Shown: one piece after another, positions 32,069 to 41,411 of the stretch
How the letters are laid out: every line of letters begins with the position of its first letter
How positions within the stretch are numbered: position 1 is the first letter of the stretch
Source: an uncultured Lachnospiraceae bacterium
GTDB taxonomy: Bacteria; Bacillota; Clostridia; Lachnospirales; Lachnospiraceae
Assembly (NCBI GenBank): GCA_959022495.1
Contig: CAUEYX010000017.1
Coordinates: forward strand, 1 to 58,882
Direction: 5' to 3'
Length of the DNA: 58,882 bases
Position numbers and translations under genes: made by a program
Notes under the pieces: model-generated
Databases searched by the model: none
The model's input: the letters and a program-made list of their open reading frames with translations, nothing else
Told to the model about the DNA's origin: nothing

Positions 32069-34702
32069 ATGGCAACAAAATGGGTTTATATGTTCACAGA
32101 AGGTAACGCAACGATGAGAAACCTTCTTGGTGGCAAGGGCGCCAACCTCGCAGAGATGACAGGTCTGGGACTCCCGGTACCACAGGGATTCACTGTTACG
32201 ACAGAGGCTTGTACACAGTATTACGAGGATGGCAGACAGATTAACGACGAGATTATGTCACAGATCATGGAGGCTATGACAAAGCTCGAGTCTATCACAG
32301 GAAAGAAATTCGGGGACAAGGAGAATCCGCTTCTCGTTTCTGTTCGTTCCGGCGCGAGAGCTTCTATGCCCGGTATGATGGATACGATCCTGAATCTTGG
32401 TCTGAATGAGGAAGTTGTAGAGACTCTGGCAGAAGCGTCAGGCAACCCGCGCTGGGCTTGGGACTGCTACAGAAGATTCATCCAGATGTACTCTGACGTC
32501 GTTATGGAAGTCGGCAAGAAGTACTTCGAAGAGCTCATCGATAAGATGAAAGAAGAGAAGGGCGTTACACAGGATGTTGAGCTGACAGCTGAGGATCTGA
32601 AGGTTCTGGCAGGACAGTTCAAGGATGAATATAAAGAGAAGATCGGTTCTGATTTCCCGGCTGACGCGAAAGAGCAGCTGATCGGAGCTGTTAAGGCTGT
32701 ATTCCGTTCCTGGGACAACCCGAGAGCAAATGTATACCGTCGCGATAATGATATCCCGTATTCCTGGGGAACAGCTGTCAACGTACAGATGATGGCATTC
32801 GGAAACATGGGCGATGACTGTGGTACTGGTGTTGCGTTCACACGTGATCCTGCTACAGGAGCGAACGGGCTCTTTGGTGAGTTCCTTACAAATGCACAGG
32901 GCGAGGACGTTGTTGCCGGCGTTCGTACACCGATGCATATCTCCGAGATGGAAGAGAAATTCCCGGAAGCTTTCGCGCAGTTCAAAGATGTATGCAAAAC
33001 TCTGGAGACACACTACAGAGATATGCAGGATATGGAGTTTACCGTAGAGCACGGCAAGCTGTTCATGCTTCAGACACGTAACGGAAAGAGAACCGCACAG
33101 GCAGCCCTGAAGATCGCATGCGACCTTGTTGACGAGGGTATGAGAACGGAGGAAGAAGCTGTTGCAATGATCGATCCGCGTAACCTTGATACACTGCTTC
33201 ACCCGCAGTTCGACGCAGCTGCGCTGAAAGCTGCAACACCGATGGGCAAAGCGCTCGGCGCTTCACCCGGAGCGGCATGCGGTAAGATTGTATTCACAGC
33301 TGACGATGCAGTTGAGTGGGCTGCAAGAGGCGAGAAAGTTGTGCTTGTACGTCTTGAGACATCACCGGAGGATATCACAGGAATGAAATCTGCTCAGGGT
33401 ATCCTTACAGTACGCGGCGGTATGACTTCACACGCAGCCGTTGTCGCGCGTGGAATGGGTACATGCTGTGTATCCGGATGCGGTGACATCGTGATGGATG
33501 AGGCAAATAAGAAATTTACCCTTGCAGGGAAAGAGTTCCACGAAGGAGACCCGATCTCCATCGATGGATCTACAGGTAACATCTACGACGGCATCATCCC
33601 GACAGTAGACGCTACGATCGCAGGGGAGTTCGGACGTATCATGAGCTGGGCTGACAAATACAGAACAATGAAGGTACGTACAAATGCTGATACACCGGCA
33701 GACGCAAGAAAAGCACGTGAGCTCGGCGCTGAGGGTATCGGACTCTGCCGTACAGAGCATATGTTCTTCGAGGGCAACAGAATCGACGCTTTCCGCGAGA
33801 TGATCTGCTCTGAGACAGAGGAAGAAAGAGAAGCTGCACTTGAGAAGATCCTGCCGGAGCAGCAGGGAGACTTTGAGAAGCTGTACGAGGCTCTTGAGGG
33901 ACACCCGGTTACAATCCGTTTCCTTGATCCGCCGCTTCATGAGTTCGTTCCGACAGAGGAAGAGGATATCAAGAAACTGGCTGACGCTCAGGGCAAGACT
34001 GTTGAACAGATCAAAGCCATCATTGACAGCCTGCATGAGTTCAACCCGATGATGGGTCATCGTGGATGCCGTCTGGCGGTAACATATCCGGAAATCGCTA
34101 AGATGCAGACAAAGGCTGTTATCCGTGCGGCGATCAATGTTCAGAAAGCTCATCCGGGCTGGAAGGTACAGCCGGAGATCATGATCCCGCTTGTTGGCGA
34201 TATCAAAGAGCTCAAGTATGTGAAGAAATTCGTTGTTGAGACAGCAGACGCTGAAATCGAAGCAGCAGGCAGCGACCTTGTATACGAAGTTGGTACAATG
34301 ATCGAGATCCCGAGAGCTGCTCTTACAGCAGACGAGATCGCGGCAGAGGCAGATTTCTTCTGCTTCGGTACAAATGACCTTACACAGATGACATACGGAT
34401 TCTCCCGTGACGACGCTGGTAAGTTCCTTGACGCTTACTATGACGCGAAGATCTTTGAGAACGATCCGTTCGCTAAGCTGGATCAGACAGGTGTCGGCAA
34501 GCTGATGAAGATGGCGATCGATCTTGGAAAACCGGTTAATCCGAAACTCCACATCGGTATCTGCGGCGAGCACGGCGGAGATCCGAGTTCTGTTGAGTTC
34601 TGCAACAAGATCGGACTTGACTATGTATCCTGCTCACCGTTCCGTGTGCCGATCGCAAGACTGGCAGCGGCTCAGGCAGCAATCGCTCAGAAGAAAGCGT
34701 AA
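32069..34702 (+). CDS. ppdK: Pyruvate, phosphate dikinase
   Basis: 877 residues, full length. Interconverts pyruvate, ATP and phosphate with PEP, AMP and PPi; in anaerobic Clostridia it often works toward pyruvate in a PPi-based glycolysis, consistent with the pyrophosphatase and enolase nearby. The ATP-grasp N-terminal domain (YMFTEGNATMRNLLGGKGAN), the phosphohistidine domain with catalytic His455 (GGMTSHAAVVARGMG), and the C-terminal PEP/pyruvate barrel (GTNDLTQMTYGFSRDDAGKF) are intact. AGGAGG ten bases upstream. Codon usage appears strongly biased, as for highly expressed genes. Confidence 0.97.
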   Translation: MATKWVYMFTEGNATMRNLLGGKGANLAEMTGLGLPVPQGFTVTTEACTQYYEDGRQINDEIMSQIMEAMTKLESITGKKFGDKENPLLVSVRSGARASMPGMMDTILNLGLNEEVVETLAEASGNPRWAWDCYRRFIQMYSDVVMEVGKKYFEELIDKMKEEKGVTQDVELTAEDLKVLAGQFKDEYKEKIGSDFPADAKEQLIGAVKAVFRSWDNPRANVYRRDNDIPYSWGTAVNVQMMAFGNMGDDCGTGVAFTRDPATGANGLFGEFLTNAQGEDVVAGVRTPMHISEMEEKFPEAFAQFKDVCKTLETHYRDMQDMEFTVEHGKLFMLQTRNGKRTAQAALKIACDLVDEGMRTEEEAVAMIDPRNLDTLLHPQFDAAALKAATPMGKALGASPGAACGKIVFTADDAVEWAARGEKVVLVRLETSPEDITGMKSAQGILTVRGGMTSHAAVVARGMGTCCVSGCGDIVMDEANKKFTLAGKEFHEGDPISIDGSTGNIYDGIIPTVDATIAGEFGRIMSWADKYRTMKVRTNADTPADARKARELGAEGIGLCRTEHMFFEGNRIDAFREMICSETEEEREAALEKILPEQQGDFEKLYEALEGHPVTIRFLDPPLHEFVPTEEEDIKKLADAQGKTVEQIKAIIDSLHEFNPMMGHRGCRLAVTYPEIAKMQTKAVIRAAINVQKAHPGWKVQPEIMIPLVGDIKELKYVKKFVVETADAEIEAAGSDLVYEVGTMIEIPRAALTADEIAAEADFFCFGTNDLTQMTYGFSRDDAGKFLDAYYDAKIFENDPFAKLDQTGVGKLMKMAIDLGKPVNPKLHIGICGEHGGDPSSVEFCNKIGLDYVSCSPFRVPIARLAAAQAAIAQKKA

Positions 34703-34768
34703 TCAACGTATCGTTCCTGTACAGGAATGCCCATTCTGCTGATGTAGAATGAACTTTATAAAAAAATC

Positions 34769-34801
34769 AGACCTCCGGTTTAGGGCCGGGGGTCTTTTTT
34801 C
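34769..34801 (+). terminator. Terminator of ppdK
   Basis: AGACCTCCGG (34769-34778), loop TTTAGGG, CCGGGGGTCT (34786-34795), then seven T residues. One G-T wobble in the stem. Confidence 0.9.
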
Positions 34802-34857
34802 TCACAGAAAGTTCTATGTTGTTACAATGTGTTTTTACAAAAAGAAAATAGGAGATC

Positions 34858-35124
34858 TTATTGTGCATCTTTTGGCGGAAGTTCCCCGTCGATTAATTCT
34901 TCGTATGTGACATTGAAGATTTCACACAGTGCTTTCAGTTCAATGTCTGTTACATATCTTTTGTTCGTTTCGATCCGTGTAATGACATTCTTATCCATAT
35001 CATAGCCTGCCAGCTGTAGTTTATAAGCGAGAAGACGCTGTGAGATATGATGGGATTTTCTAAGCTCGATCAAATTTTTCGCTATTAAGTTTTTCTGTCC
35101 TGTGGATGTTTTGGGTTTTGGCAT
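34858..35124 (-). CDS. Small XRE-type helix-turn-helix protein
   Basis: 88 residues, almost entirely one Cro/C1-type DNA-binding domain: NLIELRKSHHISQRLLAYKL, NVITRIETNKRYVTDIELKA and LCEIFNVTYEELIDGEL. Small transcriptional regulators of this form are often autoregulatory. It is divergent from the membrane protein gene at 35253 and convergent with ppdK. Target unknown. Confidence 0.85.
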   Translation of the reverse strand: MPKPKTSTGQKNLIAKNLIELRKSHHISQRLLAYKLQLAGYDMDKNVITRIETNKRYVTDIELKALCEIFNVTYEELIDGELPPKDAQ

Positions 35125-35252
35125 TTTCTTGTCCTCATCTTTCTAAAAAGTCTCATTTTTTGCACCATTTTTATTGATTTTATAATTAGCGGATTTTATA
35201 ATCGGTTGTAAAAGTGATACAAAAAGGGGCAGAATTATAAAAAATCAAAGAA

Positions 35253-35822
35253 ATGTTGACAAACTATGAAGAGACAGAAAAAAGAATGGAAAGAACTATG
35301 GGAAAAAGAGCAGCGGGCAGGACAGGGAAATGGAGAAAATATATGGCAGTGACTGTGGGGATATTTTTGGGGGTATCTGCCCTGGCGGGGATACAGTTTT
35401 TGTTGTGCCGGGGGGATGCATGTTATAGAGAGTGCGCGGATGGCCGCAGCGGCGTCCCTGACGCAGTGAGCAGCCGTATGGTGAACGGAGAATGCTGTCT
35501 GGACGTAGTGGCCAATTCGGATACGATTGAAGACGAGGAAGAGTTCGCCCGGACAGTGGTACAGATGTGCAGGGATAACTCATTCCATTCGATGCGCCTG
35601 TCCACAGACCAGGCCGGTTATCCCTGCCGTCTGGAAATCAGCGTCTATTTCTACCGGGAAGATGTCAATGTGATGGAGCCGGTATTCAAAATATATTTTG
35701 AACCGCCAAAGAGCGGAGGCGGGCAGGATGAAATAGAGAAAATGCAGTATAACATATTAGACGATGCAGGAAAATACAAGCTTTATATAGATGAGAAAGA
35801 AATTTCATGTTATGATAAATAA
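35253..35822 (+). CDS. Hypothetical membrane-anchored protein
   Basis: 189 residues if begun at the first ATG; ATG 35298 (residue 16) is equally plausible because a GGAAAG lies nine bases before it. A single transmembrane helix (about residues 31-51) is followed by an extracytoplasmic domain with Cys pairs (near 52, 57, 61 and 77) and an Asp/Glu-rich C-terminal half. No family recognised. It is divergent from the XRE gene and stands alone. Confidence 0.6.
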   Translation: MLTNYEETEKRMERTMGKRAAGRTGKWRKYMAVTVGIFLGVSALAGIQFLLCRGDACYRECADGRSGVPDAVSSRMVNGECCLDVVANSDTIEDEEEFARTVVQMCRDNSFHSMRLSTDQAGYPCRLEISVYFYREDVNVMEPVFKIYFEPPKSGGGQDEIEKMQYNILDDAGKYKLYIDEKEISCYDK

Positions 35823-35923
35823 CAGGCTGATCTGAGGAAAAAGGAGGAAAACTGGGAAGAACCCGGTGCCGGAGTGCAGGCGGCAGTATTCGAAAAAGTA
35901 AAAAGAAAAGGAGATTAACAACA

Positions 35924-37069
35924 ATGGCAGACAGAATTATGCTGAATGAGACATCTTATCACGGCGCAGGCGCAATTCAGGAAATCGCGGCAGAGGCAGA
36001 GGCGAGAGCATACAAAAAGGCGTTTGTTTGTTCGGACCCCGACTTGATGAAATTCGGAGTAACAAAAAAGGTGACAGATGTGCTTGACAATGCGGGACTT
36101 GCTTATGAAATTTATTCTGATATCAAAGCGAATCCCACAATTGAGAACGTACAGCACGGCGTGCAGGCTTTTAAAGAGGCAGAGGCGGATTACATCATTG
36201 CAATTGGCGGCGGTTCTTCTATGGACACGGCTAAAGCGATCGGCATTATCATCACAAACCCGGAGTTTGAGGATGTGAGAAGCCTTGAGGGCGTGGCGCC
36301 GACGAAGAACCCGTGTGTGCCGATCATCGCCGTACCCACCACGGCAGGCACAGCGGCTGAGGTGACCATTAACTATGTGATTACGGACGTGGAGAAAAAG
36401 AGGAAATTTGTGTGTGTTGATCCCCATGATATGCCGGTTATTGCTATCGTGGACCCGGATATGATGGCCTCCATGCCAAAGGGACTTACCGCTTCCACAG
36501 GAATGGATGCTCTGACACATGCTATTGAAGGGTATACGACAAAGGCGGCGTGGGAGATGACAGATATGTTCCACCTGAAAGCGATTGAGATCATTTCCAG
36601 ATCCTTGAGAGGCGCGGTTGCCAATGAAAAAGAAGGCAGGGACGGAATGGCCCTGGGACAGTATATCGCGGGCATGGGCTTTTCGAACGTAGGACTGGGC
36701 ATTGCCCACTCAATGGCCCATACGCTGGGCGCGGTATATGATACGCCGCACGGTGTGGCATGCGCGATGATGCTTCCGATTGTCATGGAGTATAATGCGG
36801 ACTGCACAGGGGAAAAGTACCGTGAGATCGCGAGAGCCATGGGAGTCAAAGGCGTGGATGAGATGTCAGTGGAAGAGTACAGGAAAGCAGCCGTTGACGC
36901 TGTGCGGAAGCTCTCAGTTGACGTGGGGATACCGACAAAGCTGGAAGCGGTCAAAGAAGAGGATCTGCAGTTCCTCGCGGAGTCCGCGCACGCGGACGCG
37001 TGTGCGCCGGGTAATCCGAAAGACGCGGATGTAGAAGACCTAAAAGCCTTGTTCCGCAGGATCATGTAA
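35924..37069 (+). CDS. fucO: Lactaldehyde reductase/1,2-propanediol oxidoreductase (FucO-like)
   Basis: 381 residues, nearly collinear with E. coli FucO, including RMILNET-like start (ADRIMLNETSYHGAGAI), GGGSSMDTAKAIG, VPTTAGTAAEVTINYVITDVE and TGMDALTHAIEGY. The iron ligands are in DALTHAIEG and GIAHSMAHTLGAVYDTPHG. It interconverts lactaldehyde and 1,2-propanediol with NADH in deoxysugar fermentation. AAAAGGAG precedes it. Other fuc genes are not nearby, so the substrate may be another short aldehyde. Confidence 0.9.
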   Translation: MADRIMLNETSYHGAGAIQEIAAEAEARAYKKAFVCSDPDLMKFGVTKKVTDVLDNAGLAYEIYSDIKANPTIENVQHGVQAFKEAEADYIIAIGGGSSMDTAKAIGIIITNPEFEDVRSLEGVAPTKNPCVPIIAVPTTAGTAAEVTINYVITDVEKKRKFVCVDPHDMPVIAIVDPDMMASMPKGLTASTGMDALTHAIEGYTTKAAWEMTDMFHLKAIEIISRSLRGAVANEKEGRDGMALGQYIAGMGFSNVGLGIAHSMAHTLGAVYDTPHGVACAMMLPIVMEYNADCTGEKYREIARAMGVKGVDEMSVEEYRKAAVDAVRKLSVDVGIPTKLEAVKEEDLQFLAESAHADACAPGNPKDADVEDLKALFRRIM

Positions 37070-37123
37070 AAGTCCCGTTTCGCGGGATCGTGTACTGACA
37101 TGGAGCGCGGGACGGATGTGGGG

Positions 37124-37176
37124 AGACCTTTTTCGGGGAGGCGCGGATGCGCCGGACCCGGGAAAGGTCTTTTTTC
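37124..37176 (+). terminator. Terminator of the fucO-like gene
   Basis: AGACCTTT (37124-37131) pairs with AAAGGTCT (37163-37170) around an inner GGCGCGGATGCGCC hairpin, then TTTTTTCTTCTT. Confidence 0.85.
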
Positions 37177-37258
37177 TTCTTACGTACTGGACGGAATGCC
37201 TTGGAAGAGGTAAAATCATAGTATGAAACTGGCAGCGCCAGAGAAGGGAGATGACCGG

Positions 37259-37516
37259 ATGAGATCATTTGTCTATATGATCAGAGACCGCGCGGGAATT
37301 CATGCGAGACCGGCGGGAATCGTGGTAAAAGAGGCGAAGAAGTACAGTTCCCAAATCACAGTCAGCTTAAGCGGCAGGAGCGCGGATGCGAAAAAACTGA
37401 CAGAGCTTATGTCCATGGGAATCAAATATGGAGATGAGATTACAGTGGAAGTGAACGGAGATGATGAAGAGGCTGCGGGTACAGCGATAGAAACTGTGTT
37501 GAAAGAACGTCTGTAA
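37259..37516 (+). CDS. HPr-family phosphocarrier with Lys at position 46
   Basis: 85 residues, the usual HPr length. The PEP-phosphorylated His15 lies in the canonical RAGIHARPAG. At the regulatory serine (Ser46 in B. subtilis HPr, KSI) this protein has Lys46 (AKKLTELMSMG), so HprK should not be able to phosphorylate it. It could be a specialised PTS carrier or a regulatory paralogue. GGGAG lies eight bases before ATG 37259. It is not next to a ptsI gene. Confidence 0.85.
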   Translation: MRSFVYMIRDRAGIHARPAGIVVKEAKKYSSQITVSLSGRSADAKKLTELMSMGIKYGDEITVEVNGDDEEAAGTAIETVLKERL

Positions 37517-37530
37517 AGAGGGAGGAAGTT

Positions 37531-38070
37531 ATGGGAAATCTTTGGCATGATATCAGTGAAGAGAGGATATTTCCGACAGATTTTATATCCGTGATCGAGA
37601 TATCCAAAGGGAGCAAGAAGAAATATGAGCTGGATAAAGAAACGGGGTATATTATACTGGACAGGGTCCTTTATACTTCGACACACTATCCCATGAATTA
37701 TGGGTTCATCCCGCGTACACTGGGGGATGACGGAGACCCTCTGGATGTGCTTGTCATGTGTTCAGAACCGCTGGAACCCCTCACGCTGGTGCGGTGTTAT
37801 CCCATCGGTGTGATGAAGATGACGGACGGCGACGCGGGGGATGAGAAGATTATCGCTATTCCATGGGCGGACCCTACATATGAAGCATACACGGATATTT
37901 CAGAACTGCCGAAACATATTTTTGACGAGATCCGGCACTTTTTCACGGTGTACAAGGACCTGGAAGGCAAGAAGACAGCGGTAAATGAATTTGACGGAGC
38001 GCTGGGCGCGGTCCAGGTTATTGAGGAGTGCATTGACCGGTATAAAGAAAAATACGGGAAAGAAGAATAG
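37531..38070 (+). CDS. ppa: Inorganic pyrophosphatase (family I)
   Basis: 179 residues. The catalytic segment DDGDPLDVLVMCSEP, the lead-in YPMNYGFIPRT and IIAIPWADPTYEAY match soluble class I pyrophosphatases, with metal-binding aspartates intact. It hydrolyses PPi to two phosphates. The HPr gene ends 14 bases before it, so they probably share a transcript. With PPDK in the genome, its activity influences the PPi-linked energy budget. Confidence 0.94.
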   Translation: MGNLWHDISEERIFPTDFISVIEISKGSKKKYELDKETGYIILDRVLYTSTHYPMNYGFIPRTLGDDGDPLDVLVMCSEPLEPLTLVRCYPIGVMKMTDGDAGDEKIIAIPWADPTYEAYTDISELPKHIFDEIRHFFTVYKDLEGKKTAVNEFDGALGAVQVIEECIDRYKEKYGKEE

Positions 38071-38109
38071 GGCTGGCAGCCAGTCGAGCGGAGAAAGGAG
38101 AACAGCAGC

Positions 38110-38439
38110 ATGGAAAAATTCAGCGATAATGTTAAAAAAATTATACTTGCCGGGATCGGCGCAGTGGCGGTCACCGCGGAAAAATCAAAGGACCTGCTGG
38201 ATGAGATGGTGGAGAAAGGCGAGCTGACTGTAGAGCAGGGGAAAGTGCTCAACGAGGAATTAAAGCACAATGTCAAGAAGACAGTGAAGGAGAAAGTCAA
38301 CGCAGTCAAACCGGCCACAGCGGAAGAACTGTCTGAACTGCTGGATAAAATGACCCCGGAGCAGATCGCGGCCCTCAAAGAACAGATCCAGAAGAAAGAA
38401 GAGGCTTCAGGCGGGGAGGGATCTGAGGAAGACGAATGA
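38110..38439 (+). CDS. Phasin-family-like protein
   Basis: 109 residues, highly helical. An amphipathic segment near the start (VKKIILAGIGAVAVTAEKSK) is followed by charged helices and an acidic tail; this pattern is annotated as phasin family in Clostridia but no polyhydroxyalkanoate genes are visible. The stop overlaps the ABC1-kinase start (ATGA), so it is an obligate operon partner of that gene. It may be an adaptor or membrane-interface protein for the kinase; this is inference. Confidence 0.8.
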   Translation: MEKFSDNVKKIILAGIGAVAVTAEKSKDLLDEMVEKGELTVEQGKVLNEELKHNVKKTVKEKVNAVKPATAEELSELLDKMTPEQIAALKEQIQKKEEASGGEGSEEDE

Positions 38440-40019
38440 GTACAAGAGAACCGATGGAATATAATTCAAGACTCCGGGAGATCACGGCAGTCCTCCGAAA
38501 GCACAATGTCACGCGCGGAGTGACGCCCCAAAAGCTCAGGGCGATCCTTGAGGATCTGGGGCCTACGTTTATCAAGCTGGGCCAGATCATGTCCATGCAT
38601 TCGGATATCCTGCCCAAGAGGTATTGTGACGAGCTGACATGTCTGCGCGCGGAAGTAACGCCGATGCCTTTTGAGGAAGTGCTCTCTGTAATCGAGAAAT
38701 CCTACGGCAGGTCCTGGAAAAGGGTATTCAGTTCCATCGAGGAAAAGCCCCGGGGATCAGCCTCCATTGCGCAGGTGCACCGCGCCGTGCTCAGGAGCGG
38801 CGAAGAGGTTGTGGTGAAAGTCCAGCGCCGCGGGATCTACGAAAAAATGGCCAGGGATATTGATCTGCTTCATAAGGCGGTAAAACTGATGCCTCCGGTG
38901 AGTATCAAAGGGATGGCAGACCTGGATCTGGTTCTGGATGAGATGTGGTCTGTCACGAGAGATGAGATGAATTTCCTCACAGAAGCATCCAATATGGAGG
39001 AGTTTGCCCGCAGGAACAAAGAGGTGAGTTTTGTGGGCACGCCCGCCCTGTATCAGCAGTATACCACTGTGAATGTCCTTGTGATGGAGTATATTGACGG
39101 GTGCGGGATTGACGATAAGGAAGCACTGATTGAGCAGGGGTACGACTTAAAAGAAATCGGGAGCAAACTGGTAGACAATTATATCAAACAAGTCATGGAC
39201 GATGGCTTTTTTCATGCGGACCCGCACTCCGGCAATGTGAAGATACGGGAAGGAAAGATCATCTGGATCGATATGGGGATGATGGGCAGGCTCACGGAAC
39301 ATGACCGTGAGATGATCGGCAGAGCAGTGCAGGGGGTGGCGCTCAATGATGTGGGGCTGATCCAGCAGGCTGTGCTCGGAATCGGCGAATTCAAAGCACG
39401 GCCGGACCAGCGGAAACTCTATGAGGATATTGACGGACTGCTCATGAAATACGGCGGCATGGACATGGGACAGATCAACGTGGGGGAAGTCATGACAGAC
39501 TTGATGGACGTTATGAAAGACAATAAGATCAAGATGCCTCATGGGCTTACGATGCTGGCCCGTGGGCTGACCCACATGGAGGGTCTGCTGGCGGACATTG
39601 CGCCGGATATCAACATGGTAGAGATTGCCACGGCACACATGTCGGGAGAATTTTTCCGAAATCTGGATATCAAGAAAGAGCTCAAAAGCAGCGGCAGGAG
39701 CATTGTCCGGTCATTCCGAAAGGCGCTGGATATTCCTTCCATGGTATCAGATATGATGAGCGGCTATCTGAAGGGGCAGGCGAAGGTGAATCTGGACCTC
39801 CAGGTGACAGATGATCTGTCAGACCTGCTCCGCCGCCTGGTCCGCAATATTGTTATGGGACTGTGGGTGATGGCACTTCTGATCAGTTCCAGCATTATCT
39901 GTACAACCAATATGAAGCCAAAGATTCTGGGTATCCCGGCGCTGGGCGCGTTCGGGTATCTGCTGGCGTTTGTGATCGTGATGTATGTGTTTATCAAACA
40001 TCTGCTATCCAGAAAATAG
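38436..40019 (+). CDS. ABC1/UbiB-family atypical protein kinase-like protein
   Basis: 527 residues. Signature motifs of the ABC1/AarF family: KLGQ in GPTFIKLGQIMSMHSD, the Ala-loop region RGSASIAQVHRA, the conserved VVVKVQRRG, catalytic loop HADPHSGNVKI and metal motif IDMGMMG. Two transmembrane helices close the C-terminus (residues about 470-525). UbiB serves ubiquinone synthesis in Proteobacteria, but Clostridia lack ubiquinone, so its role here is unclear. It forms an overlapping pair with the phasin-like gene. Confidence 0.9.
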   Translation: MSTREPMEYNSRLREITAVLRKHNVTRGVTPQKLRAILEDLGPTFIKLGQIMSMHSDILPKRYCDELTCLRAEVTPMPFEEVLSVIEKSYGRSWKRVFSSIEEKPRGSASIAQVHRAVLRSGEEVVVKVQRRGIYEKMARDIDLLHKAVKLMPPVSIKGMADLDLVLDEMWSVTRDEMNFLTEASNMEEFARRNKEVSFVGTPALYQQYTTVNVLVMEYIDGCGIDDKEALIEQGYDLKEIGSKLVDNYIKQVMDDGFFHADPHSGNVKIREGKIIWIDMGMMGRLTEHDREMIGRAVQGVALNDVGLIQQAVLGIGEFKARPDQRKLYEDIDGLLMKYGGMDMGQINVGEVMTDLMDVMKDNKIKMPHGLTMLARGLTHMEGLLADIAPDINMVEIATAHMSGEFFRNLDIKKELKSSGRSIVRSFRKALDIPSMVSDMMSGYLKGQAKVNLDLQVTDDLSDLLRRLVRNIVMGLWVMALLISSSIICTTNMKPKILGIPALGAFGYLLAFVIVMYVFIKHLLSRK

Positions 40020-40050
40020 ATGCTTAAAAAAATGGGAGAAAAAGACAGCG

Positions 40051-40431
40051 ATGAAAAAAGATAGAAAAAATTCTCTGCCGCACAGTTTTGGGTATGCTTT
40101 TGAGGGGATATGGACTGGGGTACGCGGAGAGCGCAATATGAAGATTCACTGCCTGGCGGTTATTGCGGTGACCCTTGCGGGAACCCTGTTCCAAATCACA
40201 GCCATGGAGTGGTGTATCTGCCTGCTCCTCTTTGCTCTGGTGGTATCGCTGGAGCTGGTGAACACCGCTGTGGAAGCGGTTGTGGACCTGGTGACAGAAG
40301 AGAGGAAGCCGCTGGCAAAGACTGCCAAAGATACCGCTGCCGGTGCGGTGCTTTTCTCGGCGATTGTGTCAGTGATAATAGGATGCATTATTTTCGTTCC
40401 ATATTTATTGGAACTGTTCGGGAAGTTATGA
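40051..40431 (+). CDS. Diacylglycerol/undecaprenol kinase (DgkA family)
   Basis: 126 residues with three transmembrane helices. The active-site motif ELVNTAVEAVVDL and the N-terminal FGYAFEGIWTGVRGERNMKIH are conserved. In Gram-positives this enzyme recycles undecaprenol by phosphorylation. The frame opens 22 codons earlier inside the preceding gene; GGGAG and ATG 40051 give the family start. It lies 31 bases after the ABC1 gene. Confidence 0.92.
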   Translation: MKKDRKNSLPHSFGYAFEGIWTGVRGERNMKIHCLAVIAVTLAGTLFQITAMEWCICLLLFALVVSLELVNTAVEAVVDLVTEERKPLAKTAKDTAAGAVLFSAIVSVIIGCIIFVPYLLELFGKL

Positions 40432-40504
40432 TACAATAGCAGAGTATGAAAGCAGCGGGGCGGAGTATGGAGGTCCGCTTCACGTGGAAAGGAAAGACAG
40501 GACA

Positions 40505-41275
40505 ATGAATGAGAACAGTACAACCGTGACAAAACAGGAGACTCTGGCAGCCCTGAGGAATCCGGGCGAGCTTTATGTGGTAATGTCCGGCGCCACCAGG
40601 ATGCCTTTTGTGTTCTGTGATGACGAGACATTTGACGATGAGATTTTTGTATATTACAGGGCGGAGGACGCGCAGGAAAAGGCAGGGGAACTCCGGGAGA
40701 AAAAATACGCTGCGGCGGTGGCTAAGCTGGAGGACAAGCAGCTTCTCGCGTTCTATACAAGTCTGTATACAATGGGAGTAAACTGCCTCGCGGTTAATAA
40801 CGGCACGGACACCCAGATTAACATCCAGCTCTCAGACCTTGTGATCCGCAGAAAGCCGGAAGAAATGCCTGAGGGAAAACAGCCGGTCGAGAACCCGGCG
40901 CTGCATCTGACGGCCATCTATTTCATGCAGGAGATGCGCAGGCAGGGACAGCCGCAGCCGGAGGAGGAACTGAAAGAACTGCAGGAAGAACTCCTGGCAC
41001 ATTATGGAAAAGGGACCTATGTTGTGGCTGTCACCGAAGAGGGGCAGCTCCCGGTGTTAAAGCAGAAGGACGGTGCGGTGTACCAGCCATTATTTACCGA
41101 TCTGCTTGAGTTTCAGAAATTCAGCAGAGGACAGAAGATGAAGACGGCGGTCGTCCCCGCGGCAAAGATTCCGGAGATCATGTCCGCGGAGGCGAAAGGG
41201 ATCGTCATCAATCCATTTGGGGTAAATGTACAGCTCCAGGTGGCGAGGAGACCGAAACCAGCAGCAGACGCCTAA
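40505..41275 (+). CDS. SseB-like protein
   Basis: 256 residues with the SseB N-terminal fold (LRNPGELYVVMSGATRMPFV, YTSLYTMGVNCLAVNNGTD) and a C-terminal SseB-like strand-rich region (TDLLEFQKF, GIVINPFGVN). The family is of unknown function. A GTG seven codons earlier is an alternative start, but AAAGGAAAG precedes ATG 40505 with proper spacing. Confidence 0.82.
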   Translation: MNENSTTVTKQETLAALRNPGELYVVMSGATRMPFVFCDDETFDDEIFVYYRAEDAQEKAGELREKKYAAAVAKLEDKQLLAFYTSLYTMGVNCLAVNNGTDTQINIQLSDLVIRRKPEEMPEGKQPVENPALHLTAIYFMQEMRRQGQPQPEEELKELQEELLAHYGKGTYVVAVTEEGQLPVLKQKDGAVYQPLFTDLLEFQKFSRGQKMKTAVVPAAKIPEIMSAEAKGIVINPFGVNVQLQVARRPKPAADA

Positions 41276-41411
41276 AAACCTGTGAGAAACCTGCGGTCAG
41301 CTGCCGGAGAACAGCCCGGGAAAGCCGCGTCGGGCCATCAGGAGCCATAGTGATATCAGAAGCGCCCGAAAGGGCGTTTCTTACATGGGAGAGCCAGGAC
41401 AGGAGGAAAAC

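Noticed and set aside
33428..34573. Long antisense open frame opposite ppdK
   Set aside because: It has no ribosome site and no domain, and is explained by strong codon bias on the coding strand.
38110..38439. Polyhydroxyalkanoate granule phasin
   Set aside because: No PHA synthase or depolymerase genes are present; the phasin label is only structural similarity.
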